DNA from: Symsagittifera roscoffensis
Lineage: Eukaryota; Xenacoelomorpha; Acoela; Convolutidae
Assembly (NCBI RefSeq): GCF_963678635.1
Contig: NC_087071.1
Span: 13,093,088-13,157,087 of the forward strand
Reading direction: 5' to 3'
DNA: 64,000 bases
Within the stretch, counting starts at the first letter, position 1, and every line of letters starts with the position of its first letter. The notes below the pieces were generated by a model. That model searched no databases, was not told the DNA's origin, and saw only the letters and a list, made by a program, of their open reading frames with translations. The position numbers and the translations under genes were made by a program. This document shows positions 23,728 through 34,057 of this stretch, piece after piece.

Positions 23728-24830
23728 TCATGGCTCTGTCTCTTGTCTGAAGGGTTGAAGATCAGTCCTGATCACTTCTTTCTGCGGCAACAAACTCTTC
23801 GATCGTTTGGATACGGCTATTGTTTCTAGATCATCCGCTGCGTTGTCAAAGACTGTATCGCTACGTAGCAGGTAGCGATCACTGTCAGGGTCTTGACGTA
23901 ACTCTCTGTCCAGGTCTCTTGCTCGAGTCTCCACTAGCAACGTGTGGATCGCTAGCTCTGACAATTCCGATCCTGTGCTCGAATTCCTGTCCGAGTAAGT
24001 GTCAGTTCCTGGTTTCCTCAAGTTGTCATCAACGGAAGAATCTGTCACTGAGCATCTTTCTTCTTCAGGATCAGATTTATGCGCTCTGCTCATCCATCTG
24101 AACTCCCCAGACAAAATTTTATCCTCCAGATCTTTTTTCTCACCTTGAACATTCTCTTCCACGCCTGACTCCCCGGACAAATTTTCTTGTCCCGGGTCTT
24201 GTTGATAATTTCGCCAATCGTCATCAATAAACTTCTCCCCGGACAAACTTTCTCGCCCTTGGTTTTGCTCAACCTCTTCACCGCACTGATCCTGATCCTC
24301 AAAGGTGACGGTTTTCTTTTGTGTCCCTTTCACCTGTTCTGTCTTTTTGTATGATGTGCTTGTCAAGAGGTTTTGGGGTATCGAGGACACTAGTTGCTGA
24401 ACTATAGTCCTACAACTCCTTTCATTTTCTTTGTGTTGACGTCTTGATGGCATTATCTTTACTTTCTCACTGACTGTTAGCGATGCTATGGGCGCTGCCC
24501 ACTTTCTTGTCACTTCTCTCTTGTCACTTCTCTCTCCAACAATTCACCCAGCATCCGCATCACTTGTGGAGTGACCTGCACCGTTTTGTCCAGCAAGGAG
24601 AGGCGGTTTATATTCGTACGAGAGAGTTCCTGTTGGACCAGGTTTGAACGTAGCAACAGATCCAAAGGCACTGGGTCCTTCTTTGATACGGTCTTTATTT
24701 CCGCTGCATTCTCCAGCGGTAATTCGGGGTGTCCTGGATTCGGATGTCCAGATTTGTCCAACCATCTTGTCAAGGGAAGCGCCTCATAGGTTTCTTTGTT
24801 CAGAAACGAGAACCCTTCCTTAATTTCCAC
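23728..24830 (-). pseudogene. Spacer ORFs between RNase H and integrase, repeat-bearing acidic protein
   Basis: Two consecutive frames, 24830-24510 (106 aa) and 24513-23728 (261 aa), overlap by four bases and are probably one protein split by a frameshift. The first part is helical and leucine-rich. The second is very acidic and carries three related repeats ending S-L-S-G-E, N-L-S-G-E and I-L-S-G-E, followed by long D/E/S/R-rich DNA-binding-unlike sequence. I recognise no domain. Such a long insert between RNase H and integrase is unusual for gypsy elements. Being part of pol, it could be a tether or linker, but that is a guess. Confidence 0.5.
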
Positions 24831-24849
24831 CTGATTGGCTTGTTTCTGT

Positions 24850-25340
24850 TCTACTCTTTCATAAAACTCAGTCTTCTTGCTGAGGCTGTCAGCATTTGGT
24901 GTTTGTACGCATCCTGTGCTGGATTATCACATGGTAGCCATCTGATCCGACTATCCACCGATCAAAATAGCTCTGATCCATCGAGTACGTCTTCAACCAG
25001 GATAACGCTCTATTGTCCACATGTAACTTGAACGGAACGGAGCCCTACCTAAGTATGCAGGGTACTTCTTCACGAATGTGACCACTGCAAACATTCTGCC
25101 TTTGGTTCACCATAATTCATTTCAGTGTCACTCAACACCTTACTGCCATATGCAATGGGACGGAGAACTGTTCTTCCATTCTTTTCCTGCTCCTAATGCA
25201 GTATTCCTGAGACGGCTACTACTGATGCGTCTGTGTCAAAAACATAAATGCCCTTCTCTGTAGGCATGCCTAGCACTGGCGCTTCGCACATTTCCCGCTT
25301 TATGTTCTCGAAGGCAGCTTGAGCTTCTTAGTTCCATTCG
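24850..25340 (-). pseudogene. RNase H of family B, frameshifted
   Basis: Minus-strand translation around 25270-25100 gives F-D-T-D-A-S-V-V-A-V-S-G-I-L-H-Q, the RNase H start with catalytic Asp, then P-I-A-Y-G-S-K-V-L-S-D-T-E-M-N-Y with the expected context of the catalytic Glu (G-E-P-K-A-E). Around 25030-24900 a different frame gives V-D-N-R-A-L-S-W-L, the third acidic motif. At least one frameshift separates these parts. Confidence 0.8.
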
Positions 25341-25447
25341 AACTTCTTTTCTTTGTTGTGCATCAGCTTCTGCATGGAATACACCTTGTCTGCATATCCT
25401 TTTATGAACTCACGGTAATAATTGGCAAACCCTAGGAAGCTGATGAG

Positions 25448-26320
25448 TTATGTGTCCGTTCTGGGAGCCATCGGTGTCATCACAGCCTCTACTGCTTCCG
25501 GGTCCGGCCTCATGCCATGCCTGTCCACCATTCTTCCTAGATAGTTGATTGAATCCGTGAAGATTTCACATTTCGATGGTTTGCATTTCAAGACTGCTCC
25601 TTTTATGCAGCCAAAGATCTCATCGATTCCATCAATGTGGTCTTCCAGGGTGGGTGTTGCTATGATCACGTCATCCACGCAACACATCACAAGGTTCCCG
25701 TACTTCTTCGTCACTCTGGTCAAAGCCTGAGCCATCAGTCTTTGAAAAGTGGCCGTGGCGTTGCACAAACCAAAGGGCATCCTCTTCCACTGGTACAACC
25801 CAAATTCACATGCGAATCTGGTCTTTTCTCTGTCCTTCATCCGCAGAGGGACCTACCAGAAGGCAGAACCCAAATCCAGTGTAGTGAAGAACTTGGCGTC
25901 ACCAAGTTTCGAGAGGCTCTCGTCTATTCGCGGTATCGGGTACGCATCTTTTATTGTCACTGCGTTAAAGTAACAAAAGGCGCAACAGAACCTAAGCTGC
26001 CCCCTCTTCTTAGCCATGACTACCCTTCAAGCCCAAGACAATTTCGAGGGCTCTATCATGTCGTATTCGAGTCAAATTTCTTTTTCCGCTCGGCACGCTT
26101 CCGATTTATGAGGCGTCATTCGCCTTGCGCCTTCCTTATGAAGAATGGCGCCTTCCTCAAATTCTATTTCGTGTTCGACAAAGTTGCAGCAGCCGATGTC
26201 CGCCTTATATTTTGAAAAAATGTCCGCATTCCGATTTAAAACTGTCCTCAATGATTCAAAATCTCCCTCATCTATTTTTCCTCTCAAATTTTCTATCTCC
26301 GGCAAAACCGGTTTGTCGGA
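25448..26320 (-). pseudogene. Reverse transcriptase of family B
   Basis: The frame 25840-25448 (130 aa) spans palm motifs F-A-C-E-F-G-L-Y-Q-W, M-P-F-G-L-C-N-A-T-A-T-F-Q-R and the catalytic C-V-D-D-V-I-I-A-T, followed by the thumb-proximal S-K-C-E-I-F-T. The catalytic Asp pair is intact. The upstream fingers region lies in 26305-26072 and in intervening broken frame (26071-25841). The end of the 130-aa frame is set by a stop before the connection domain. Confidence 0.87.
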
Positions 26321-27054
26321 TTCTAGTTCAGTGACGAGGGGCGTTCCGGATAATTCGAGCAGCTCGACAAGCCGTCATCCGTCTCGGATTTCATTGAAAA
26401 CAGTTTATTATTAGATTGAAATTCATCAATTCTCTTCAAAATTATGTCTTTATCAGCATGATTCGGGCAGTCTTTCACACTATATCCCTTCATAGTCGTT
26501 TTTCATCGGCAAAGCGTAACCACGTTCCTTTCCACGCTGGATCGTAACCGTGGTGTCCAGTGTGTTCAACAACACACTGGCACAATGCTCGTTTTGTGTT
26601 ATGGAAAAGCTCCGGCCTAAAATCACCGAGCTTTGACTATTTGGGTTGGGTACCAAACAAACCTGTTTAGTATCACTTAACGAATTTAAATTTTTTATTC
26701 TAAAAATTGCTACTACAGCTTTTTTTTTACCTTTCTATCTAAAAAGATTGGTTCCTTGTTTTCATCTGTTATTCTTCTATTAATTGGTTTTTTTCTCATA
26801 ATTCCGGTCCGGGTTTCTAATCCTTATTAGACCGTTGTTCAAGTCAATCATCACATCGAAGTTCCTGACAAAATCACGGCCCAAGATGAATTGGTCTGAG
26901 TCGTCTAAATTCTCAACCACCGGGAAGCTCATTCAAAGAGCGCGTCCTCCCATGTGAAGGACCGTTATTGGTGTCCCTCCGGCCACGTAGATTGCTCCGC
27001 GGTTGGCGGCCGCCAATCTGAGGTTCGTTGGAATTAGATATTCCCTCGTGAAGC

Positions 27055-27363
27055 TCATTCTTTCATTCTTTCCCATGTTTTTATTGGCATCACGCTTACC
27101 ACTGCTCCTGTATCCAGTAGTCCGGTTACTCCAATTTTCTTCCCATTGGTATCTAGCAGATGTGCAGTCACATCTGCTTCATACCCTATGTGTACTGCAT
27201 CTTGCTCCATCATGGCGTCATGGCCGATTCTACGGACCTTAAGTTCATCCTGACCCAAATAGATTTGCTCCATTTGGTCACCATCTGTTGTGACGTAGGT
27301 CCTAGTGTAGATACTTATCCCGTCAACGTTCAACATCACTTGATACGGTCCATAGACTTCCAC
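27055..27363 (-). pseudogene. Retropepsin of family B
   Basis: The 102-aa frame ends with G-L-L-D-T-G-A-V-V-S-V-M-P, the DTGA active site of LTR-element aspartic proteases, which processes the polyprotein. The flap and second half (27050-26320) are in broken frames. It overlaps the nucleocapsid frame by about 40 bases in a different register, so there is a frameshift at about 27340. Confidence 0.82.
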
Positions 27364-28057
27364 ATAGTTTACTCGTTCGAGGGCCTCCCGTTGTCAACAA
27401 CGCTCGTACAGCCCTCGACTCAGTGCGTGGCTCTACACGCCTCAGATAATCTGCATATGTGTCTAAATGCATCATAGTGAACTCTAAGGGTTCATTTAGG
27501 TTTCTGATCACCTGATGTCCCGCAACTGAAGTTATTGACTGTATTCTGCTTCCTTGTGGTACTATTACGATCGTTTGCCCAGAGATCACATTTAGTTCCA
27601 TGCTCAAATTGCTTGGTGCTTTGGTTTCTTCAATTTCTGATGCCCCGAAGGCGTTTAGCTTTTCCTGAATCTTCTCATTCTCTAGTTCGAGCTTCACCTT
27701 TTGTTCGATCTGCTTCGTCACCAACTCCTGCTGGATTCTGTTTAGAGCATCCCTCGGGGCTGCCCTATAGTCGATCTTGAAGTCATCCGCCGCAGTCACC
27801 GGTTCCGGTTCACGTATCTCTTCCGTTATTGCCTGAATCTTCTTCGTTGCCAGCTCTTGCGGTTTTTCTTTTCTGCGTGCCTCTGATTCACTCAACAGGT
27901 GAGCCTTGCTGCCTTTCACACCCGATAAAGCTTCCTCATGCCTTAGATGCTTGATGTCTGCCACAGCATCCCAGAATTGTGGACAATCCAATTTTAAATG
28001 ACCTTCTAAGTTACAGAAGAAACACCTTGGGCCGAACTTCGCAATTACTTCTCTCAT
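27323..28057 (-). pseudogene. Nucleocapsid of family B with one CCHC knuckle
   Basis: Residues 15-28 are C-F-F-C-N-L-E-G-H-L-K-L-D-C, a CX2CX4HX4C RNA-binding knuckle. The remaining 200 residues are charged, with a likely coiled coil (about 100-150) and a hydrophobic stretch I-V-I-V-P-Q-G-S before the protease. One knuckle is the usual number for many gypsy elements. The frame start is inside gag; it should continue from 28368-28835 across broken frame. Confidence 0.8.
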
Positions 28058-28367
28058 GAAATCTTCTTGATCGACCTCTGACGCATCTTCATCCTCGAGG
28101 CTAAAGCCTATTCATGCCCTGTTTGTAGGTTGGGCATGCTGACACATGATGTTCCGTCGAACTGAAATTTGCACAAGATCGTCTCTTGTCTAAATCGTCC
28201 CTTGGTTTGTACCAGTTGTTTCCTCTGGTGTTGGCGCATTGGTTGAGTATGGTGTGTAATGTGTCGCTAACATTGTTCGAAGCTCAACATTCTTCACACC
28301 ATCGATGAATTTTGGAGGCTATTGCCAGGTTCATCCTTCTGTTCGACTCATCTGGTTCACTAGGCCT

Positions 28368-30271
28368 TCACAGCACCTCCAAATTGTCTAGAAACTTGTC
28401 TATTGGCTCGTCTTCACGTTGTCCTTGTTTCTCGAAGCGCGTCAGTGCTTGGTGTCCTTGCACCCCTGAGCTAAAACGATTTAACAAGATTTCAAAGATT
28501 TCCTCAGCAGTATCCAGCTGGTATTGCCTTTTGGCCATCACACAGTTTAGGGCTGTCCCTTCCAGGTTGCTGGTAAGAGCACTGCATTCTTGTCTTTCTG
28601 ACAAGTCCTCTTCTTCAAAAAGCAGTTTCATCACCTCTATCCAGGTATCAATACAGCCATCAGATTCTTCTTTATAGCATCTTGGTTTCTTAAAAGCCCT
28701 TCTGGACTTTTCACTGCGTTCATTGATTCTAGATACCCTCGTTAGGAATGTTTCCAAGGACCTGTTCAGAGGTTCAAAGGCTGTCGCCATTGATGTAGCG
28801 TCTCTTGAATGCCCCTCTTGAGTATCATTGCCCACTGATAAGGGCTCTGGATTTTCCCTCCTGTCTGAATCGCTGGATGACTTCTTCCTGGATTCGCATG
28901 ACTCCTGTTCCTGGAATCACATCTCCCAGTCGCATGTGTATCTTGCGTCGGTCCTTCGTTTGATGTCGGTCTGTTGCCAGTTGAACTCCCTCTGATGTTT
29001 GGGCACCTCGGTCTATTGTCCTCTGTGGCATAGCTTGATGAACTGCCCCTTCCTCTAGTGGATCCATATGTCCTTCTCCTATTCGGTTGTTCATTGAAGT
29101 TAACTCTCGGCTTCCTGCTGGGTTTTCCCGAGTTCGATTCACCGTTTTTTGACCAACTCCTGCTGCCTAGTAGCCCATACAACCTATCCATGATAGCCTG
29201 AGTTCGCCTCTCCATCATCGCATCTATCTTCGTGTCAAGAATCCCAAGAGTCTGCTCTTGTTGACTTCTCAATTTCTCCATGTCCTTTGTCAATAGTAGC
29301 TCTCTCTGCTCAGCTTCCCTCGTCTTTCCCGAAAAAATCGTAGCCAAGTGCTTATCCGTTCTCTCCTTCATGCGTTTTTCGCTTCGACTAACTTCTTGTC
29401 TGTTGCGGTTGATCTCTTCCCGCAGAGTTTCTCTCTCGACGTAGACTGCCCTTTCTAGTTCACTCATTCTTAAGGACTTCTGTTCATTCTGTTCTCCTAT
29501 GCTGCCCACTATGTTGGTCAAGGCTTCTTCAATTGATGCTCCGTTATCCACGGTCCCAGGTAGCTTGGTGCTGGTCGAGAATTGGGTCCTGATTCTCTGC
29601 CTCGACGTCTTTTCATAATCCACTTCTTGATCCGCAGGTGCGTTACATAGCCCTGTGTTTCTATTCTTCTCAGTTCGCATCTCCGAAATCGCCCTGGTCA
29701 CAAAGTCTCCTGACTGGCTTGATCCATTTGTGGTCTTGCTTATTGTCCTCACTACACCAAGTTGGTCCACGGTGCCAGTCTTTTTATCGGCGTATGCGTC
29801 ATTCTTCTGAGTCGAACTATTGAGGCTGACTTGAGATCCAAAGTCAACTTGCTCGTCATCCTCCTCTTCTTCTTCCTGGGTTTCAGCTTCATCGCCTGTA
29901 CCCGTTCTCATGGTAAATGGAAAGAAGTTTCCGAAAGTGTTCTTTACTCTTTCTGAAAACGATGAGGAGGTTGACGGTTTCTCCGTCACGCCAAGCATCA
30001 TGGTGTTGTCTGTGGATGATCTTGTAGTCGCCACATTTTCAGTAGAGACGTCGGACAGTTCCGACATCTCTTCTCGGTCCACGGTCCTGATGGAAGTGGC
30101 AAAATCTTGGCCTTGTTCTACCGGAGTAGATTCACTAGGCAATCTTCTGTTTCCTCTCCCTTCCGGTCCATGTCCCTTCCGGTTCTCATCCATTGCAGGG
30201 TCCGGATGAAACTCTACTTCTAACGTTGCCTTTTGTCCTTCTGAGGACTTTTGACTCCTGGTTTCAACCAT
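28368..30271 (-). pseudogene. gag of family B
   Basis: The 501-aa frame 30271-28766 begins M-V-E-T-R-S-Q-K. It is acidic at first, has a long coiled coil (about residues 270-350, rich in E-R-E-T-L-R-E-E-I type heptads), then an R-G-R-G-S-S-S-S-Y patch. The retro-gag capsid domain continues in another register at 28835-28368 (T-W-I-E-V-M-K-L-L-F, then G-T-A-L-N-C-V, then F-I/E-I-L-L-N-R-F-S). A frameshift at about 28800 is therefore needed to read through. The ATG start at 30271 is the first in-frame Met and lies downstream of a leader of unknown length. Confidence 0.8.
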
Positions 30272-30873
30272 TCTGCCTGAAACTTTCTTCCCTTTGTCGG
30301 TCCGGGTTCCACAAAAGGGTCGTTCATTGCTTTTCTTTGTTTCTCTTATATGAATTTTCTGGAGTTATCATTTAGTTTAGGTATCCTTGACTTGTCTAGA
30401 CTCATTTGCAATTTATCACTTCTTACTGCCTATAAACTCAATTCGATTACTAGTGTCCTTGTAGTCTGACTACTGATAATAACAGCACAACACAACAAAC
30501 TCCAAAAGTTTCACTTAAATAGTGACCACGAATCCTTATAAATTATCACAGTACAGCGTGTATACAATTTATTCACAATAATCGATTATTAATTGTAAGA
30601 TATGAAGCTAGCACAGTCTGATGAAATCAATATATTTAAAAAATAGTGTTCTCACTACCCAATCAAGGACAGATATTATTGATTTAAAACAAACCAGATA
30701 TGAAGAAAAATAAGAAAATTTTTAATGAAAAACATATGTGTTTTGCACTTTAGTCAGTCGCAATGTAATAGTCGAACTTGTTTCTAAAGAAAGGGCTTTC
30801 ACTGTTCGGTGCTGCACCAAACAAACAAAACTTGAAGGCAGTAATTTTCTCAAGTGGGCGTCTATTGCACCAA

Positions 30874-31222
30874 CCTCCCGATTGGCAAAAAGAAGACGCC
30901 TCCGGATTGGAAAATTTGAGACCCCTCCGGATTGGCAAAAATAGTACACCTCTGGGTTGGCAAAAACAGGACCCCTCCGGAATGGCAAAATTGGGACCTA
31001 TCCGGATTGGCAAAATTGGGAACCCTCCGGATTGGCAAAAACAGGACCCCTCCGGATTGGCAAGATTAGGACCCCTCCGGATTGGCAAAAATAGTATTCC
31101 TCCGGATTGGCAAAAACAAGACCCCTCCTGATTGGCAAAATTGGGACCCCTCCGGATTGGCAAAAACAGGACGCCTCCGGATTGGCAAAAACAGGACCCC
31201 TCCGGATTGGCAAAAACAGCTT
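30874..31222. repeat. 25-bp minisatellite, 14 units
   Basis: Units of exactly 25 bases, consensus CCTCCGGATTGGCAAAAACA plus GGACC, start at 30874, 30899, 30924 and so on to 31199. The first two-thirds (CCTCCGGATTGGCAAAA) is strongly kept, while the last 8 bases vary between two main types, CAGGACC and TTGGGACC. Because 25 is not a multiple of three, open frames run through it in both directions with a 25-residue period; these are artefacts. It lies just upstream of the family B leader and could belong to its LTR. Confidence 0.97.
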
Positions 31223-33541
31223 TTCCGGGACTTTTAAAATTTACATCCTATACCCTTCCGGATTGAAGCTAAGCCTCTTATTTGACAATTCACCTTAACT
31301 GTGAAGGGTCTTATAACTAGCCTAATTTCGACTCGACAAAGGTTTTCTGGTTTCCTTAGCCTTCCCTTTCTGTCTAGAACAGCGTAAAATTGCCTTATTC
31401 AATTGTTACTATCCTTCGGTAAGGTTCTAAGAGCTCTCCAAAAATTTTTTATCAAACGTGAAGGGTCAACTTTCCCGAACTAGTGAGTTTGCTAAAAACA
31501 ATCTTAGAAAAAATTCATGCTTACTTTTTCGAATAATTACAGGTTCTATGAGTAAGCTCACCTAATTGCTGATCTAATGGTACCAAGATCAACTGGATCT
31601 GTCCAGTTGTTTCAAAGTTATTAACCAAAGCGTCTTTTTTTTGATGTCGATATCTCAAAAATCGCGATTTGTGGGGGGATCAAAATATCGCTGATTTGAC
31701 CCCAAAAACCGGTCTGCTTTCTGTGTTTTTCACTGAAAAACGGTATAGGAGAATTTTTATAGGCTGTATAAATAGTAATAAGAGTAAAATTATACCCCTC
31801 CAGGTTTATCAATACCCGAATTAAGGTGCTTAACTCAGAAATTGGCAGTTCGGTGAAGGGTCATTACGGTGCAGTCACTGTCGAGCCCCCCACTGATTAA
31901 TATCTTACCTTTTTGTTCCAAAAGGGATACAAAACTTGTTAACGAAACCCCCCAACAGTCGGTTGTTGTTGTCCATGAGCCCCTTCTTGTCGCTCCTCGC
32001 ACTGCTTGCCGGATCAGTCTTCTTTTCTAATCCCGACACCTGTCCGTATTGAGCACAACTTAGCATTATGGTGCTTAAATACTCAAATAACCCTACAGTA
32101 CAAGCACCACAAACGGGCCACAAGTTTGATCGTAAAGATTCTGACTGATATAAATGTCTGCAACAACAATATATCTAACAACAACAAACGGGAGGGTCGG
32201 ATCACATCTCATCTGGTGGGATGATTTCTATTGATTTTATACTTTTTACTGTTTTTGGTTTTTTCCTTTATTAATTGTTTTTTGTTTTTTCTTAGGTACT
32301 ATACTACTTTTTAAAAGGTTTCTTGTATATCTTTAAGTCTTTTTGGTCAGAAACTTCTCAGGGAACGACGGGACGGCCAATCCCCCCACCCTTCCTGGAA
32401 CGTGAAATTTCGTTCTTAACTAGGTTAAAAAGCAATTCACGGGAATCCGGAAGGCTTCCGCGTTCCAAACTACCCTTTCGACCCGGTGATTAGGGCCTTG
32501 TTATGAGCATCCGCTCGGCGCGGAGTGCTCGTAAACGTTTCTGCCGGTCATGCTGTTAAAAAGAATAACACCCAGGGGCGCCATAAAAACATCTATATAA
32601 CATTCGCCCGGAAGTATATATCGACGAAAAATAAAGCTAGGTTCTAAAACGACTGGCTAGCGTCTAAACACAGCTCTACATGCTTTTCACAGTCTCTGCC
32701 AAAGCCAGTTCTTTTGGTGGTCTTTCTAGCATCGGGTCGACAAAAAAAACGTTACTGTTTCCGGCTTCGATCAGAACGCTCTGATAACTTTAAATATATG
32801 CAAAATAGTGAGCTCATGGCTGGGTCTCATTATCCCCACACCACGAGGTCACTCCTGAAAACAGGCTACCACTTATATATCGTATTACTATTGTTTTTGT
32901 TCGGTAAATAAAAATCATCATCTCCATTGAAGATAGATCAACCCTTTTCCCCAACTCCTAGCTTCTCATTATCTGAAAACGAATTTGGACGTTATTTAAA
33001 TTCAACACATTCCGGGAAGCTAAAAGCTTCTATAAAACAGTTCAAGTTACAATCCCAAGACCCTTACGGATTCTGGAATCCGGAGAAATAACTCTTATTT
33101 TTTTCCGGAAGGCTGTTCACGTCGTCCCAACACCCTTCCTGTTTCTTGTGAACTGCCCTGTAACGATTGCAGCGGCACAATCATTACAACTGGGAGTGGT
33201 TTCTGACAATTTTAACCACCTTTTCAATCTTCTGCCGTTTTTTCGTTGTTGTTGTCACTGAGACTACTGTTCTGATTTCACCGTTTCAGTGTGTGCGAAA
33301 AAGTGAAAAGTTACGTGTCGTTCATGTCCAAATCGAAATTATAAAATTTAGCATGTCAGTCAAAACTAACCCTTACCGATTTGTCTGATCGTTTAAATAA
33401 CGTCACTAATTTATCAAAACCATCAATCCTCCCGGTCAGATGCTCCAATAAAAATTTGAATGGGAAATTGCATTTTGATCATTCTGGTCGAATGTCACAA
33501 ACTCCTGACCATGACCTCGATTACTATGATACTTAAAACCT
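31223..33541. other. Non-coding stretch, possibly containing the family B 5' LTR
   Basis: No gene is recognised. The DNA is GC-richer than the flanks and holds recurring short motifs: GTGAAGGGTC at 31301, 31458 and 31853, and CACCCTTCCT at 32388 and 33129. CCGGA-containing stretches continue from the minisatellite to about 33110. This could be LTR or subrepeat DNA of a transposon, but no pairing copy exists in the window to prove it. Confidence 0.45.
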
Positions 33542-34054
33542 TCAGATTTTCAACAAATTAAAGTGTTTTTTAAGAGTAGTCATATATCCTCTCTTAAATG
33601 GTTTTTTTAACTGTGAAATACTGATTGGTCCAAGCGTTAATGACGNNNNNNNNNNNNNNNNNNNNNNNNNNNNNNNNNNNNNNNNNNNNNNNNNNNNNNN
33701 NNNNNNNNNNNNNNNNNNNNNNNNNNNNNNNNNNNNNNNNNNNNNNNNNNNNNNNNNNNNNNNNNNNNNNNNNNNNNNNNNNNNNNNNNNNNNNNNNNNN
33801 NNNNNNNNNNNNNNNNNNNNNNNNNNNNNNNNNNNNNNNNNNNNNTACACTAGTTTGGTATCCGTAACATTGTTAATATGAGTGGGAAACGTTATTTCTG
33901 TCAATGCAACTCTCCATTCACCTTGTAGATCGATATTTTCGCTTAGCAGATTTTTAAAGCTCGCTAGCGAGTTGTCATTGAAAATATTCATTGAGGCTGA
34001 TGACACCAGTGTAATGGTAAATGAATTTTTTTCGCTTATAAAGTTGTCAGACAT
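33542..34054 (-). CDS. Polinton virion-type protein, N-terminal part, interrupted by gap
   Basis: It starts 4 bases after the integrase stop. The first 70 residues hold F-T-I-T-L-V-S-S-A-S-M-N-I-F and later L-Q-G-E-W-R-V-A-L-T-E-I-T-F-P, which resembles the start of a conserved Polinton protein (F-x-V-T-L-P-S-N-x-S...Y-P-x-N-T...G-x-W-E-V-x-L-x-E-I-x-Y-P). I think this is a structural or minor capsid protein but cannot confirm it. A 200-base run of N follows, so the true length is unknown. The 34 residues after the gap (K-K-P-F-K-R-G-Y-M-T-T-L) may or may not be the same frame. The Pro of the usual L-P-S motif is Val here. Confidence 0.6.
   Translation of the reverse strand: MSDNFISEKNSFTITLVSSASMNIFNDNSLASFKNLLSENIDLQGEWRVALTEITFPTHINNVTDTKLVXXXXXXXXXXXXXXXXXXXXXXXXXXXXXXXXXXXXXXXXXXXXXXXXXXXXXXXXXXXXXXXXXXXXSLTLGPISISQLKKPFKRGYMTTLKKHFNLLKI
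33646..33845. other. Assembly gap, 200 N
   Basis: Exactly 200 unknown bases, a standard placeholder length, so the real gap size is unknown. It falls inside the last Polinton ORF; open frames that read through it are not evidence. Confidence 1.
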
Positions 34055-34057
34055 TGT

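Larger units (their letters stand above)
22862..30420 (-). mobile_element. Ty3/gypsy-like LTR retrotransposon, family B, 3'-truncated
   Basis: Read on the minus strand the order is gag, CCHC knuckle, DTG protease, RT with V-D-D, RNase H, spacer ORF and H2C2/DDE integrase, the gypsy order. The integrase ends just after its catalytic Glu and the region below 22862 is unrelated AT-rich DNA, so the integrase C-terminus, any 3' ORF and the 3' LTR are missing. The 5' LTR cannot be delimited without a partner; it should lie above 30300. Its GC content is clearly higher than the flanks. It is distinct from family A. Confidence 0.85.

Noticed and set aside
28825-29142. Extra 105-aa minus-strand ORF in family B gag
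   Set aside because: It overlaps the 501-aa gag frame, which has the more typical gag composition; probably a shadow.
30874-31222. CRISPR array
   Set aside because: Units are contiguous with no unique spacers, and the context is eukaryotic with retrotransposons and spliced genes.
30722-31298. Several overlapping ORFs with a 25-residue repeat (S-G-L-A-K type and P-I-R-R-G type), looking like a repeat protein
   Set aside because: The unit is 25 bases, not a multiple of three, and all frames on both strands are open; this is a minisatellite effect.
33625-33867. Plus-strand ORF through the N gap
   Set aside because: Almost all codons are N; open only because the sequence is unknown.
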